DNA of 64,000 bases from Channallabes apus (lineage: Eukaryota; Chordata; Actinopteri; Siluriformes; Clariidae): NCBI GenBank assembly GCA_030522415.1, contig CM060127.1:15048646-15112645 (forward strand). The letters are read 5' to 3'. The position numbers and the translations under genes were made by a program. The notes beneath the pieces were generated by a model. The model was not told where the DNA came from, made no database searches, and saw nothing but the letters and a program-made list of their open reading frames with translations. This document shows, one piece after another, positions 34,807 through 38,315 of the stretch (positions are counted from its first letter, which is position 1; each line of letters begins with the position of its first letter).

Positions 34807-35145
34807 AGGTGGGTTGTGGCAGGATGGTGGCGGCTTTTTTGTATTTATTCCTATTTATTTATTATATTTTATTCCTGAATGGAGCTGGACCCTATCGAGT
34901 CTAAAAAAAAAAAACAAGACTCAACACGCAGACATGTTTAGAGCGTTTTGATTTGTGTCTTATTTCTACTAACCGAGTTGTGTCGTGTTCCCTCGCAGAC
35001 GCGCAAAGGCCAGGACAGGACGGTGCTGGTGATCAACTCTCCAAGATCGGAGGTGCTCCCCGTCATCGACGTTTCCGTCTCAGACTTCGGAAACGCCAAC
35101 CAGAAGTTCGGCTTCCAGCTCGGACCTGTGTGCTTTAACGGTTAA
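594..35145 (+). CDS. col5a3: Collagen alpha-3(V) chain, C-terminal half (26 exons; gene enters from left)
   Basis: This is a fibrillar procollagen chain, an extracellular-matrix protein that forms triple-helical type V collagen and helps set fibril diameter. Joined exons (594-701 to 34999-35145) encode 775 residues: 160 Gly-X-Y triplets with no interruption, a last GPP triplet, a telopeptide/linker rich in basic then acidic residues, and a COLFI C-propeptide with eight cysteines and one N-glycosylation motif (NFT). Helix exons are 54, 108 or 36 bp and all start with a complete Gly codon, as in the COL5/COL11 family; the order 108, 54, 36, 54 before the C-propeptide matches that family. Within it, the C-propeptide stretches [19 protein letters not shown] and [10 protein letters not shown] favour alpha-3(V) over alpha-1(V) or XI. 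The N-terminal half lies left of the window. Which fish paralogue (a or b) cannot be told here. Confidence 0.85.
807..914 (+). CDS. col5a3: col5a3 helix exon (window exon 2)
   Basis: 108 bp, 12 triplets from GEKGPTGPA to GDDGDK; acceptor TGTCTTAG after a pyrimidine tract, donor GTGTGT. Confidence 0.9.
1011..1064 (+). CDS. col5a3: col5a3 helix exon (window exon 3)
   Basis: 54 bp, six triplets [18 protein letters not shown]; acceptor TTCTTATAG, donor GTAAGA. Lysine-rich Y positions are typical hydroxylation and cross-linking sites. Confidence 0.9.
1184..1237 (+). CDS. col5a3: col5a3 helix exon (window exon 4)
   Basis: 54 bp, six triplets [18 protein letters not shown]; acceptor GTTCTTAG, donor GTATTT. 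Confidence 0.9.
1404..1511 (+). CDS. col5a3: col5a3 helix exon (window exon 5)
   Basis: 108 bp, 12 triplets from [12 protein letters not shown] to GPPGLQ; acceptor TCTTTCAG, donor GTAAAG. Confidence 0.9.
1598..1651 (+). CDS. col5a3: col5a3 helix exon (window exon 6)
   Basis: 54 bp, six triplets [18 protein letters not shown]; acceptor TGTGAACAG, donor GTAAAA. It lies upstream of the largest intron in the window (9.8 kb), which is mostly transposon. Confidence 0.9.
1652..2391 (+). other. Start of intron 6, no recognised element
   Basis: AT-rich intron sequence between exon 6 and the Ty3/gypsy insertion. I see no coding signal. Several TACAGTA/TACTGTA motifs occur (for example around 1760 and 2155). 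Confidence 0.6.
2392..2396. repeat. Target-site duplication GGACT, left copy
   Basis: GGACT directly abuts the left LTR and is repeated at 7543-7547 directly after the right LTR. Five bases is the usual Ty3/gypsy target duplication. Confidence 0.9.
2397..2802 (-). repeat. LTR (3' LTR in element sense)
   Basis: 406 bp, identical base for base to 7137-7542 by direct reading. Ends are TGTCACG...ATGACA. A G-rich polypurine stretch in element sense (C run at 2806-2812 on the + strand) sits beside its inner edge. The LTR contains an internal near-duplicate of its own end: TGTCACGAAC at 2397 recurs at 2441. Confidence 0.95.
2733..3345 (-). pseudogene. Ty3/gypsy pol 3' part: GPY/F module and chromodomain
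   Basis: Minus-strand open frame carrying the end of integrase, a GPY/F module (PRFIGPYRI) and a chromodomain at about 3005-2856 with the pattern [10 protein letters not shown]...[15 protein letters not shown]. In chromoviruses this domain directs integration toward particular chromatin. The frame differs from the upstream integrase frame, so it is separated by an indel near 3342. The stop lies inside the LTR at about 2733, so the tail of the protein overlaps LTR sequence. Confidence 0.85.
3342..4040 (-). pseudogene. Ty3/gypsy integrase segment
   Basis: Minus-strand frame with the CPVC half of the zinc finger, the catalytic core with AVDFITGLP (first Asp), IVSDRGPQF (second Asp) and NGQTERTN (Glu), and SPFEVCYGF downstream. 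All three acidic residues are present. The frame is offset from both the RT/RNase H frame (break near 4035) and the chromodomain frame (break near 3342). Confidence 0.85.
4036..5500 (-). pseudogene. Ty3/gypsy reverse transcriptase and RNase H segment
   Basis: Long minus-strand frame. RT motifs include LDLRSAYN, the YLDD box ([11 protein letters not shown]) and FLGF. RNase H follows with [20 protein letters not shown] and VWTDHQN, keeping its acidic residues. The N-terminal edge meets the protease frame at a run of seven C in element sense (5500-5506), where one extra base explains the shift. Confidence 0.9.
5502..6141 (-). pseudogene. Ty3/gypsy protease and start of pol
   Basis: Minus-strand frame that begins in the overlap with gag at the slippery site and contains the aspartic-protease motif [12 protein letters not shown] (DSG) and the downstream ILGYPWL. 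It runs toward the RT but leaves frame at the C7 run. It is in the -1 frame relative to the nucleocapsid part of gag, as expected if made by ribosomal frameshifting. Confidence 0.85.
6120..6525 (-). pseudogene. Ty3/gypsy gag 3' part with zinc knuckle
   Basis: Read in the frame with codon starts on 6122, 6125 and so on, this stretch is open from about 6525 to a TGA at 6122-6120. It encodes a proline-rich region and one CX2CX4HX4C zinc knuckle at 6194-6153 ([14 protein letters not shown]). It continues gag but is shifted relative to the gag 5' part, probably by a small deletion near 6510-6535. Confidence 0.8.
6135..6141 (-). promoter_or_regulatory. -1 ribosomal frameshift heptamer GGGAAAC at gag/pol overlap
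   Basis: In element sense the bases read G GGA AAC in the gag frame, a canonical X XXY YYZ heptamer. A -1 slip gives GGG AAA C, which is exactly the protease frame. The gag stop codon is 12 bases downstream. No pseudoknot was modelled. Confidence 0.6.
6499..7134 (-). pseudogene. Ty3/gypsy gag 5' part
   Basis: A 211-codon minus-strand frame starting at ATG 7134, two bases inside the LTR. It has an N-terminal coiled-coil-like segment (leucine and charged heptads, about residues 20-65), then the capsid-like stretch [13 protein letters not shown] and [15 protein letters not shown] that is typical of Sushi-type gag. It ends early at 6499; the proper continuation is in another frame from about 6525. 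Confidence 0.85.
7125..7135 (-). promoter_or_regulatory. Putative self-primer binding site next to 5' LTR
   Basis: In element sense this is AATGACAGAGC, starting one base inside the LTR. It is a perfect 11-nt complement of GCTCTGTCATT inside the LTR (7446-7436), at the position expected for the RNA 5' end. It includes the gag ATG. No tRNA-type TGG primer site is seen here. Confidence 0.6.
7137..7542 (-). repeat. LTR (5' LTR in element sense, promoter-bearing)
   Basis: 406 bp, identical to 2397-2802. In element sense a TATA-like ATAAAG (7476-7471) lies 25-30 bases before GCTCTGTCATT (7446-7436), which I take as the start of R. U3 would be about 96 bp. Confidence 0.93.
7436..7446 (-). promoter_or_regulatory. 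Putative transcript 5' end / self-primer of Ty3 element
   Basis: GCTCTGTCATT in element sense, complementary over all 11 bases to the sequence just inside the 5' LTR (7135-7125), and preceded at -30 to -25 by a TATA-like box. This is the Tf1/Sushi arrangement in which the RNA 5' end folds back to prime minus-strand DNA synthesis. Confidence 0.55.
7543..7547. repeat. Target-site duplication GGACT, right copy
   Basis: Matches 2392-2396 exactly. Confidence 0.9.
7548..8159. other. Intron 6 sequence without a clear gene
   Basis: AT-rich. The stretch around 7580-7660 (CTTCAGGAGGCCTGGAGAA and following) looks like the decayed end of an interspersed repeat, but I cannot assign the family. Confidence 0.4.
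8160..8753 (+). mobile_element. tRNA-derived SINE split by a MITE, with 13 bp target duplications
   Basis: The SINE runs 8173-8740. It starts GGCGGCACAGTGGTGTAGTGG (tRNA A-box region) with a degraded B box (GGGTTTGATTCC), and ends TCCTGGGATAGGCTCCAG...ATGAGTGAGTGAG. Both sides carry GAGCTTTAAATGA (8160-8172 and 8741-8753). Its body is interrupted at 8329-8665 by a MITE. It belongs to the same family as 27248-27626 and is missing the central part of that copy. Confidence 0.85.
8329..8665. mobile_element. Harbinger-like MITE inserted in SINE
   Basis: A 337 bp element with terminal inverted repeats: CTTTTCCACTGCATAG near the left end and CTATGCAGTGGAAAAG near the right end. TAA is duplicated at 8326-8328 and 8666-8668, fitting PIF/Harbinger 3 bp TWA targets. 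No transposase is encoded. Confidence 0.7.
8767..9784 (+). mobile_element. Decayed Tc1-like transposon
   Basis: About 1.0 kb between TA dinucleotides (8765-8766 and 9785-9786). Roughly 90 bp inverted repeats contain AAGTATTCA and CACATTTTGTTATGTT on the left, and AACATAACAAAATGTGG and TGAATACTTTCTGCATGCA on the right. Between them are transposase remnants on the + strand (for example 9236-9450, CTCTGTGGAGATAGGAGAAC) with stops and frameshifts and a large internal deletion. Non-autonomous and dead. Confidence 0.8.
9882..9903 (+). repeat. (CAA)n microsatellite
   Basis: About seven CAA units. Confidence 0.9.
9904..10557. other. Intron 6, no recognised gene
   Basis: AT-rich intron with a short GA run near 10228-10245. 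Nothing coding. Confidence 0.5.
10558..11130 (+). repeat. Degenerate telomere-like G/T-rich tract
   Basis: The + strand is strongly G- and T-biased and full of variants of GGTTAGGG, GGTTTGGG and GGATTAGG (for example GGGGGTTAGGGTTTTG at about 10585). It is too degenerate for a true telomere and fits an old GT-rich satellite or interstitial telomeric-like repeat. Confidence 0.6.
11491..11544 (+). CDS. col5a3: col5a3 helix exon (window exon 7)
   Basis: 54 bp, [18 protein letters not shown]; acceptor TTTTTTCAG, donor GTAAGT. First exon after the transposon-filled intron. Confidence 0.9.
11545..13128. other. Intron 7, no recognised element
   Basis: AT-rich intron of 1.58 kb. No open frame of note and no repeat family that I can name. 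Confidence 0.5.
13129..13182 (+). CDS. col5a3: col5a3 helix exon (window exon 8)
   Basis: 54 bp, [18 protein letters not shown]; acceptor GGTTTCAG, donor GTAAGC. Confidence 0.9.
13598..13785 (+). mobile_element. tRNA-derived SINE fragment
   Basis: Contains GTGTCTCAGTGGTAGGT (A-box region), TGCCTGCCATGCAGAAGGCC, a weak B box (GCTAGACCC), then GGGAGGGTTGGTTCAGGAAG and GGCATCCGGCGTAA, a body well known among dispersed fish SINEs. Different family from 27248-27626. Confidence 0.65.
13839..13892 (+). CDS. col5a3: col5a3 helix exon (window exon 9)
   Basis: 54 bp, [18 protein letters not shown]; acceptor CATATTAAG, a weaker site than its neighbours, donor GTGAGT. The intron before exon 10 is only 85 bp. 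Confidence 0.88.
13978..14085 (+). CDS. col5a3: col5a3 helix exon (window exon 10)
   Basis: 108 bp, 12 triplets from [12 protein letters not shown] to GPKGNP; acceptor GGTTTGCAG, donor GTAAGT. The ending GPKGNP followed by [12 protein letters not shown] in exon 11 matches the conserved alpha(V) order, so no exon is missing across the 6.5 kb intron. Confidence 0.9.
14151..14300. repeat. TAG/AGC trinucleotide-rich repeat
   Basis: Mixed TAG, TAT and GCA trinucleotide runs (AGCAGCAGCAGCAGTAGTAG). Related TAG-rich sequence continues at 14490-14720 and reappears at 19991-20027, on the far side of the nested transposons. Confidence 0.8.
14401..14520. repeat. Imperfect inverted repeat (hairpin)
   Basis: Left arm about 14401-14446 and right arm 14471-14520 are near-complementary: TTCTAATGCTACTAGTACTT against AGTAGTAGTAGCATTAGAAA, with TTGTACAACAA facing TTTGTTGTACAA. 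The spacer is about 24 bp. Confidence 0.7.
15371..15463 (+). repeat. (GA)n purine-rich microsatellite
   Basis: GA/GAAA-rich run lying within the LINE's 3' region. Confidence 0.9.
15758..16608 (-). pseudogene. LINE reverse transcriptase, C-terminal part
   Basis: Minus-strand frames with [30 protein letters not shown] and [11 protein letters not shown], a series typical of L2/CR1-type ORF2 C-termini. Two overlapping frames show a frameshift near 15900-15950. Confidence 0.75.
16532..16870 (-). pseudogene. LINE reverse transcriptase palm
   Basis: Minus-strand frame with [28 protein letters not shown] and [10 protein letters not shown]. Catalytic Asp residues are retained. It is cut upstream by the nested Rex1-like LINE; the matching upstream part (ending ...LLLASDQG) resumes at about 18031. 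Confidence 0.8.
17248..18027 (-). pseudogene. Rex1-like reverse transcriptase, C-terminal 260 codons
   Basis: Open minus-strand frame beginning shortly before FADD and ending in HTSTQD. It lacks the fingers and most of the palm, so it cannot be active, but the retained part has no stop. Confidence 0.75.
17999..18028. repeat. Perfect 13 bp palindrome at LINE junction
   Basis: GTTGTGTAACTAC (17999-18011), spacer AAGC, then GTAGTTACACAAC (18016-18028). It sits exactly where the Rex1-like element meets the L2-type element. Confidence 0.9.
18277..18567 (-). pseudogene. LINE RT linker/fingers fragment
   Basis: Minus-strand frame including [21 protein letters not shown], then continuing in another frame (about 18031-18276) with [10 protein letters not shown] and [13 protein letters not shown]. 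Part of the L2-type element. Confidence 0.7.
18748..19326 (-). pseudogene. LINE endonuclease remnant
   Basis: Minus-strand frame with [11 protein letters not shown] and [11 protein letters not shown], core motifs of apurinic-type LINE endonucleases, then a linker. The N-terminal half of the endonuclease is absent, matching 5' truncation on insertion. Confidence 0.75.
19991..20027. repeat. TAG-rich microsatellite, right flank of nested insertion
   Basis: AGTATTATTAGTAGTAGTA-type repeat matching the tract left of 14728. The transposon nest landed inside this microsatellite. Confidence 0.8.
20028..20640. other. End of intron 10, no recognised element
   Basis: AT-rich intron before exon 11; nothing coding. 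Confidence 0.5.
20641..20694 (+). CDS. col5a3: col5a3 helix exon (window exon 11)
   Basis: 54 bp, [18 protein letters not shown]; acceptor ACTTCAG, donor GTAAGT. Starts a compact cluster of exons with introns near 100 bp. Confidence 0.92.
20816..20869 (+). CDS. col5a3: col5a3 helix exon (window exon 12)
   Basis: 54 bp, [18 protein letters not shown]; acceptor CACATTCAG, donor GTAAGC. Confidence 0.92.
20971..21024 (+). CDS. col5a3: col5a3 helix exon (window exon 13)
   Basis: 54 bp, [18 protein letters not shown]; acceptor TGTCTACAG, donor GTATGT. Confidence 0.92.
21116..21169 (+). CDS. col5a3: col5a3 helix exon (window exon 14)
   Basis: 54 bp, [18 protein letters not shown]; acceptor TTCTAACAG, donor GTGAAC. 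Confidence 0.92.
21257..21364 (+). CDS. col5a3: col5a3 helix exon (window exon 15)
   Basis: 108 bp, 12 triplets from [18 protein letters not shown] to GIPGPA; acceptor TTTGTCCCAG, donor GTAAGT. Confidence 0.92.
21504..21557 (+). CDS. col5a3: col5a3 helix exon (window exon 16)
   Basis: 54 bp, [18 protein letters not shown]; acceptor TTCTACTCAG, donor GTAGGT. Confidence 0.92.
21699..21752 (+). CDS. col5a3: col5a3 helix exon (window exon 17)
   Basis: 54 bp, [18 protein letters not shown]; acceptor TGCTGTTGTAG, donor GTGAGA. Confidence 0.92.
21782..22212 (-). mobile_element. tRNA-derived SINE (antisense) with duplicated end
   Basis: On the minus strand the tRNA-like head reads CTCTGGGTTGCTGATGAGAG then GGGGTTTAAGCC (B box), followed by GGACCCTTGGGCAAGGCC and GCCAGAAGGGCATCTGG. 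On the + strand about 70 bp (TGTTAATTAGATTATATCTG onward) occurs twice, at 21783-21852 and 21895-21966, suggesting duplicated tail or insertion-site sequence. A related copy lies at 50850-51080. Confidence 0.6.
22300..22407 (+). CDS. col5a3: col5a3 helix exon (window exon 18), GC splice donor
   Basis: 108 bp, 12 triplets from [12 protein letters not shown] through [12 protein letters not shown] to GPKGDG. The conserved order [24 protein letters not shown] of alpha(V) chains and the 108 bp length fix the 3' edge at 22407. The next bases are GC (22408-22409), not GT. The first GT downstream would break either the frame or the Gly-X-Y register. Confidence 0.88.
22408..23014 (+). other. GC-AG intron of col5a3
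   Basis: This intron starts GCACGT and ends ACATACAG. It is the only collagen intron here that does not start with GT. It hosts a TIR element at 22462-22961. Confidence 0.75.
22462..22961. mobile_element. Non-autonomous DNA transposon with TIRs
   Basis: Left end AGGGTGCTTTCACACTAG and right end CTAGTGTGAAAGCTCCCT form inverted repeats of about 18 bp around 460 bp of non-coding DNA. A known type of fish MITE by its end sequence; I could not fix its target duplication, so the superfamily is open. Confidence 0.6.
23015..23068 (+). CDS. col5a3: col5a3 helix exon (window exon 19)
   Basis: 54 bp, [18 protein letters not shown]; acceptor GACATACAG, donor GTAAGT. Confidence 0.92.
23069..24138. other. 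Intron 19
   Basis: 1.07 kb AT-rich intron with an (ATT)n microsatellite at 23887-23932; no gene. Confidence 0.6.
23887..23932 (+). repeat. (ATT)n microsatellite
   Basis: Run of ATT units with one interruption. Confidence 0.95.
24139..24174 (+). CDS. col5a3: col5a3 helix exon (window exon 20)
   Basis: 36 bp, four triplets [12 protein letters not shown]; acceptor TATTATCAG, donor GTTTGT. A 36 bp exon at this place is a hallmark of the COL5/COL11 family. Confidence 0.9.
24213..24688 (+). mobile_element. Decayed mariner-like element, copy A
   Basis: Ends GGCGTTCAAGTCAAAG and CTTTGACTTGAACACCCC are inverted repeats. The interior (for example ACACAATCATTCACCATCAC at 24494) matches copies at 36740-37285 (opposite strand) and 52640-52820. 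All are broken; the family is assigned from the copy B transposase remnant. Confidence 0.5.
24822..24859 (+). repeat. (GTT)n and poly-A simple repeat
   Basis: About six GTT units followed by a short A run. Confidence 0.85.
25045..25098 (+). CDS. col5a3: col5a3 helix exon (window exon 21)
   Basis: 54 bp, [18 protein letters not shown]; acceptor CCTTATCAG, donor GTAAGC. Last full helix exon; contains an RGD tripeptide within GPRGDQ. Confidence 0.92.
25099..25954. other. Intron 21, no recognised element
   Basis: AT-rich, 856 bp. No repeat or coding signal recognised. Confidence 0.5.
25955..26279 (+). CDS. col5a3: col5a3 helix end, telopeptide and start of C-propeptide (window exon 22)
   Basis: 325 bp, ending in phase 1. 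It begins with the final GPP triplet, then ATMIEPLPI (compare EVIQPLPI in alpha-1(V)). A basic cluster [15 protein letters not shown] follows that fits a furin-type processing site, then an alanine/glutamate-rich acidic stretch and [19 protein letters not shown], the alpha-helical trimerisation segment. Two cysteines (TCKELMMC) begin the COLFI domain. Acceptor ACCTTCAG, donor GTACGA. Confidence 0.9.
26613..26725 (+). CDS. col5a3: col5a3 C-propeptide exon (window exon 23)
   Basis: 113 bp; completes the split Gly codon and reads [11 protein letters not shown], three cysteines and the N-glycosylation motif in CNFTADGE, which is the Ca-binding and chain-recognition part of COLFI. Acceptor CTCTTTAG, donor GTGGGT. 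Confidence 0.92.
26817..26885 (+). CDS. col5a3: col5a3 C-propeptide exon (window exon 24)
   Basis: 69 bp, 23 codons including [17 protein letters not shown]; acceptor AAATCCAG, donor GTACTA. This small exon carries the residues that best separate alpha-3(V) from the other chains. Confidence 0.92.
27236..27638 (+). mobile_element. tRNA-derived SINE, complete, with target duplications
   Basis: SINE body 27248-27626. The head has GTGGTGTAGTGGTTAGCAC (A box region) and a perfect B box GGTTCGATTCC. The body includes CATGTTCTCCCCGTG and CCTGGGATAGGCTCCAGG, and the tail is a TGAA/GAATGAAT repeat. TGAATTAGAAAC flanks both sides (27236-27247, 27627-27638). Best copy of this family in the window. Confidence 0.9.
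28100..28530 (+). repeat. Unclassified dispersed repeat, copy 1
   Basis: About 430 bp resembling 40080-40515 along its length: AAGGACTGACAAAG, TCAGTTTTGCGTGAT, GTGACAAA and AGTTCTGACCAAT have close partners there. I see no clear terminal repeats or coding sequence. Confidence 0.5.
28590..28801. repeat. (AT)n/(CA)n microsatellite within cruciform-forming inverted repeats
   Basis: A long (AT)n run (28711-28767) followed by (CA)n lies between perfect 25 bp inverted arms: TTAAACTAATATATATACTG starts at 28662 and its complement ends at 28801. A second hairpin (ATACTTATAAC...GTTATAAGTAT) lies at about 28600-28641. Confidence 0.85.
28802..29981. other. End of intron 24
   Basis: AT-rich sequence; no gene or repeat family that I can identify. 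Confidence 0.45.
29982..30215 (+). CDS. col5a3: col5a3 C-propeptide exon (window exon 25)
   Basis: 234 bp, 78 codons from FSYIDADGI through [16 protein letters not shown] to YDGCQ. Two cysteines. Acceptor CCTCCTGCAG, donor GTGAGC. Confidence 0.93.
31075..31676. mobile_element. Nested non-autonomous DNA transposon
   Basis: Ends GGGCCCGTATTCACAAA and TTTGTTTATACAGGCCC are inverted repeats. The interior is AAG/TTAAG-rich and non-coding, in the style of fish Harbinger-like MITEs. It sits inside the left arm of the larger foldback element. Confidence 0.65.
31740..32020 (+). repeat. Two-copy tandem repeat (about 170 bp unit)
   Basis: GATCAAGTGTTTACAT with flanking AGAAACA(G/A)TC and ATTATCAAA(G/T)GTT occurs twice, near 31785 and 31953. 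Confidence 0.6.
32346..32376 (+). repeat. (TAA)n microsatellite
   Basis: Run of TAA units. Confidence 0.95.
32718..32826 (-). mobile_element. SINE fragment (3' part, antisense)
   Basis: CATCTTCTATACCGCTTTAT, GGGGGACCTGGAGCCTATCC and GTACACCCTGGACAG match the reversed 3' end of the SINE at 27248-27626. Confidence 0.8.
33969..34165 (-). mobile_element. SINE fragment (central part, antisense)
   Basis: AATTTGGGAACGCCAATC, AACCCACCAAGCGAAGGG and GAACATGCAAACTCCATG match the reversed middle of the same SINE family; both ends are missing. Confidence 0.75.
34751..34804 (+). repeat. (GT)n microsatellite
   Basis: About 27 uninterrupted GT units in the last collagen intron; likely polymorphic. Confidence 0.97.
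34999..35145 (+). CDS. col5a3: col5a3 last exon and stop (window exon 26)
   Basis: 147 bp: 48 codons and TAA at 35143-35145. It reads [13 protein letters not shown]..., then [15 protein letters not shown] and ends PVCFNG, the typical fibrillar-collagen C-terminus with the eighth C-propeptide cysteine. Acceptor CCCTCGCAG. Confidence 0.95.
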   Translation, partial: TRKGQDRTVLVINSPRSEVLPVIDVSVSDFGNANQKFGFQLGPVCFNG

Positions 35146-36739
35146 CCAATTGACTGAAGCAATTGGGACTCATGACTTGGTCTGCACCACACGCAATATT
35201 TATTATTTTTATGTAGAGTGCATGCTGTGGGCGGTACTGTGGCATGCATGTTTTGTTTTTTTTGTCGAACATTTGTGAACAAGGATCGACCCTTGTGGAA
35301 CCAAGCAAAGCAGAAGTTTCAGTGTGTGTGGACATTTAAAAAAGAAAAAGAAAAAAAAAACTCTTGTTTATTCTTGTCTCTGCTTGTCTGCAGTGTCGGA
35401 ATGAATTAATAAGCAACCACCAATTGAACCTGATACTGAGAGGCAGACAAACACATTCTGTATACGGCCCCACACACACATATACACACATACATACACC
35501 CCTACATGGGCCACACAGTCCGCAGTATAGCAGGCAGACTTTATTGTACGTAATTCGGAATTAATTCGGCACTTGAGGAATTGGCAACCACGTCGAGGAG
35601 TGCATCTTTAAATCTTTTATTTTCTCTTCGCCTCGACCACGGCGCTGTGCCAACGGAAGCGTTTATACCTCAGAACAGTTTTGACAAGGAAACAATGCCC
35701 GGATCTAGTTAATTGTTCTCTTAGATGCTTTCTGTCACTCATCAGCTTTGCAGCGCTGCTCATCTTTAATCAGTGTGTCATAATAAATAAACAGCGTCGT
35801 ACGCAGCTTGTGCTTCAAGCAGGGTGGGTCGTGCAGAACAGATTATTAAGACGAACCGTAGCCTTTTGACATAGGACACAGGCTGCTGGTGTTGATTCTT
35901 CAGGTCGGGTCATATGGTTGGCATTTTATTAGTCTATTAGTAATGATGAGTTTACTGCTCAGTGTTGCTCTTCTCTGGTACATGGTTTATTTATTATCAT
36001 TTTTTAAAAATAAAAACCCATTACATTAATACAGTACATCTTAATTTCAGTCCTGGGGTTATATTATAAAAAAAAGTCCAACTTAAGATCTAAAGAGTTC
36101 ATGACAAGGTTGAGGAACCGTTAAACATTGTCTACAAAAAATGTTGCTCTATCAAGCCAGGTCCTATTTTTTAACCACTGAGATGATTCGTATAATTTCT
36201 CTCCTATCTTACAAGGAATGGATCCAGCCACTGTTTCCTCGCTTCATAAATTCCACACAAGATGTGTTAGCGAGCCATCCGGGTCCCAGCATCCAATCGG
36301 TAGAGATTCAAAAGATGCAGGAAATTGATGTCTGATGCTTATTGTCCAGTGTCTTGGATTGCTATCACCTCTGGTCATAGTGACACATTATATACCAAAA
36401 GATAAAAAAGAGAAACAAATACAGCATGTGTACTCTAGATACTAAGTAGAACTGGTTCATGCAAAATAATGAATGAAATATAATCAACCCTGCGGGGAGA
36501 GGGGTTCGAATGTCGACTCCAGTTGGTCTATGCAGCAAAGAAATCTGAAACATGAAAAGAAATCCTAAATGATTTTGTTCAGTCTAATAATAAGATATGA
36601 AGATAGTAAATAACTTTTAAAGCAAGATGATTAATCTCATACGTCCAGGTCTAAGAGTTTAAATTTTGGCAAGCACAGAACAATTAGCATTATATAATTT
36701 TAAATTCTTGGCAAGTTCAGAACAATTCGCACTGGCACA
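35146..36739 (+). other. col5a3 3' UTR and downstream sequence
   Basis: No coding sequence. It is AT-rich with short CA-rich stretches (35466-35500). How far the transcript extends cannot be fixed. Confidence 0.5.
35782..35787 (+). terminator. Candidate poly(A) signal AATAAA for col5a3
   Basis: First clean AATAAA downstream of the stop codon, 637 bases after it. Another lies at 38687-38692 before an A-rich stretch. Neither is confirmed. Confidence 0.35.
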
Positions 36740-37285
36740 GTTCTGACTTTCACAAGTGCATGAATATGATCAAGGTAGAAAGTTTTCTCAGTCTGCCGGA
36801 GCCATGACTGGTCTGCCTGCATCGTGTCTGGAACTCTGGTCTCCCAGGAACTCCTTTAATGGCTTTTCCAAACATGTGGAAATGGCTTGGCGTGAGATCA
36901 GGACCACAAAGGGTGAAGTGGCGATGACTCCTAGTCGAGTTCCTGTAATGTGCAAGTGGTGTTGGTGAATGATTGTGTGTACAGTTCCTACAGAAAGGTG
37001 CATCTCTTCTGCAAGTTAATGATAAAGTTATCCATCGGTTTTTCAAGGATCAGGTGTTCCACTCACCAAATGTTCAGTGGAACGATTGCAGTGGGGTCCG
37101 AGTCACTTCGGTTCAGATCGTCATTCAAGGACATTCTTGAAAATGTTTGCACCATTCAAATGTTTTCCTGCGGCTAAGAGACTCATCATCGTACTGTGCT
37201 TGAAGTTTTCTGTAAACAACAATCGCTTTTACGCCTACATTCAATAGAAAATTCAGTAGAATTTGACTTGAATGTCCCCTCGTGA
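36740..37285 (-). pseudogene. Decayed mariner-like transposase, copy B
   Basis: On the minus strand, broken frames contain PDLTPSHFHMFG and KPLKEFLGDQ, resembling the SPDLxPSDFHxF..LKEFL region of mariner-type transposases. The right end TTTGACTTGAATGTCCCC resembles the end of copy A (24213-24688). Multiple frameshifts. Confidence 0.55.
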
Positions 37286-37980
37286 AACCCAAAATACTAG
37301 TTAAAGCGAATTTCTTTCAAAGATTAAGAGAAGAACTTTAGGAGATTATGAACCGTTATCTATCTAAGTAACACTTACTAGTAGGAAACTGGCGAAATAT
37401 TATAAATGACTGTGTGGTGTGAATTATTGTCACCCAAAAGTTCATTATTTTCCAGTAACACATCTTAAAGTGATTTATCCCTCCTGCAACACAGCGGTCC
37501 ACTAATTATGCACTTTTATGCTGTAATGAAGAAGCTAAAAACATTCGTTCACTTAGCAGCCTCTCATTTAATCTCTGCTTAAGATAAAAAAATATAATTA
37601 AAAAATTGCTTATACAGGAAATCTTATGCAAATTGGCAGAAAACTGACTAACATCAAGTACTGACGCCGGAGATTAAATGTAAATTAAACGCTAAACTGG
37701 TGCATTAATGTCCCGGTATCAGAGCTGGGGATAGGGTCCAACGCTATTAAATAATTTTAGCATGGAAAGTTACAGCACTTGAAAGAATTACGTTTCCCCC
37801 TGTTTTTCAGCTCGTCTTGTACACGTCGTAAACACATCGATTCGGGACGTTTCTGTAATGCGACACATTGTTCACGGAACATGCTTGGATTTTTGTTCAC
37901 ATCCTTCGCCAAATGATTGTTACTGTGGTGCTACACATTTTGTCGTTGTTGTTTTTTGTATTAGTATTACTCGTGTTTTG
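37286..37980. other. Non-coding stretch
   Basis: AT-rich, nothing recognised. Confidence 0.4.
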
Positions 37981-37982
37981 TA

Positions 37983-38315
37983 CGAGGGCTGTATCGAAAG
38001 TAATGCAAAAGCGACCATAATGTTCATATTAACATACAGTAGGCTCTAAAGCTTTCACATACTGTAGGCTTTTCACATTGCACATTTCGGTAGAGTAACT
38101 CAACGCGGTCTCCATCACAAGCCATGCATTTGCACCGGCACTGAACCCGACTCTCGAATCTCCTTTGAAAATCCCATTGGGCCCAGTTGATGGTCTCCCA
38201 GTGCGCTACAGAACACGTTATCATAATGACACCATCAATGTGCACAGATTGATGAAGACGGGGAAACCAACATCGAAGACAAACCACTTTTGCATTACTG
38301 TTAGTACAACCCTTG
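37983..38315 (-). mobile_element. Mariner-like deletion derivative
   Basis: 333 bp between TA dinucleotides. Ends CGAGGGCTGTATCGAAAG and CAGTAATGCAAAA-type sequences pair as imperfect inverted repeats (the right end reads TTGCATTACTGTTAGTACAA then CCCTTG). The minus strand retains a transposase scrap (AHWETINWAQWDFQRRFES). Confidence 0.65.
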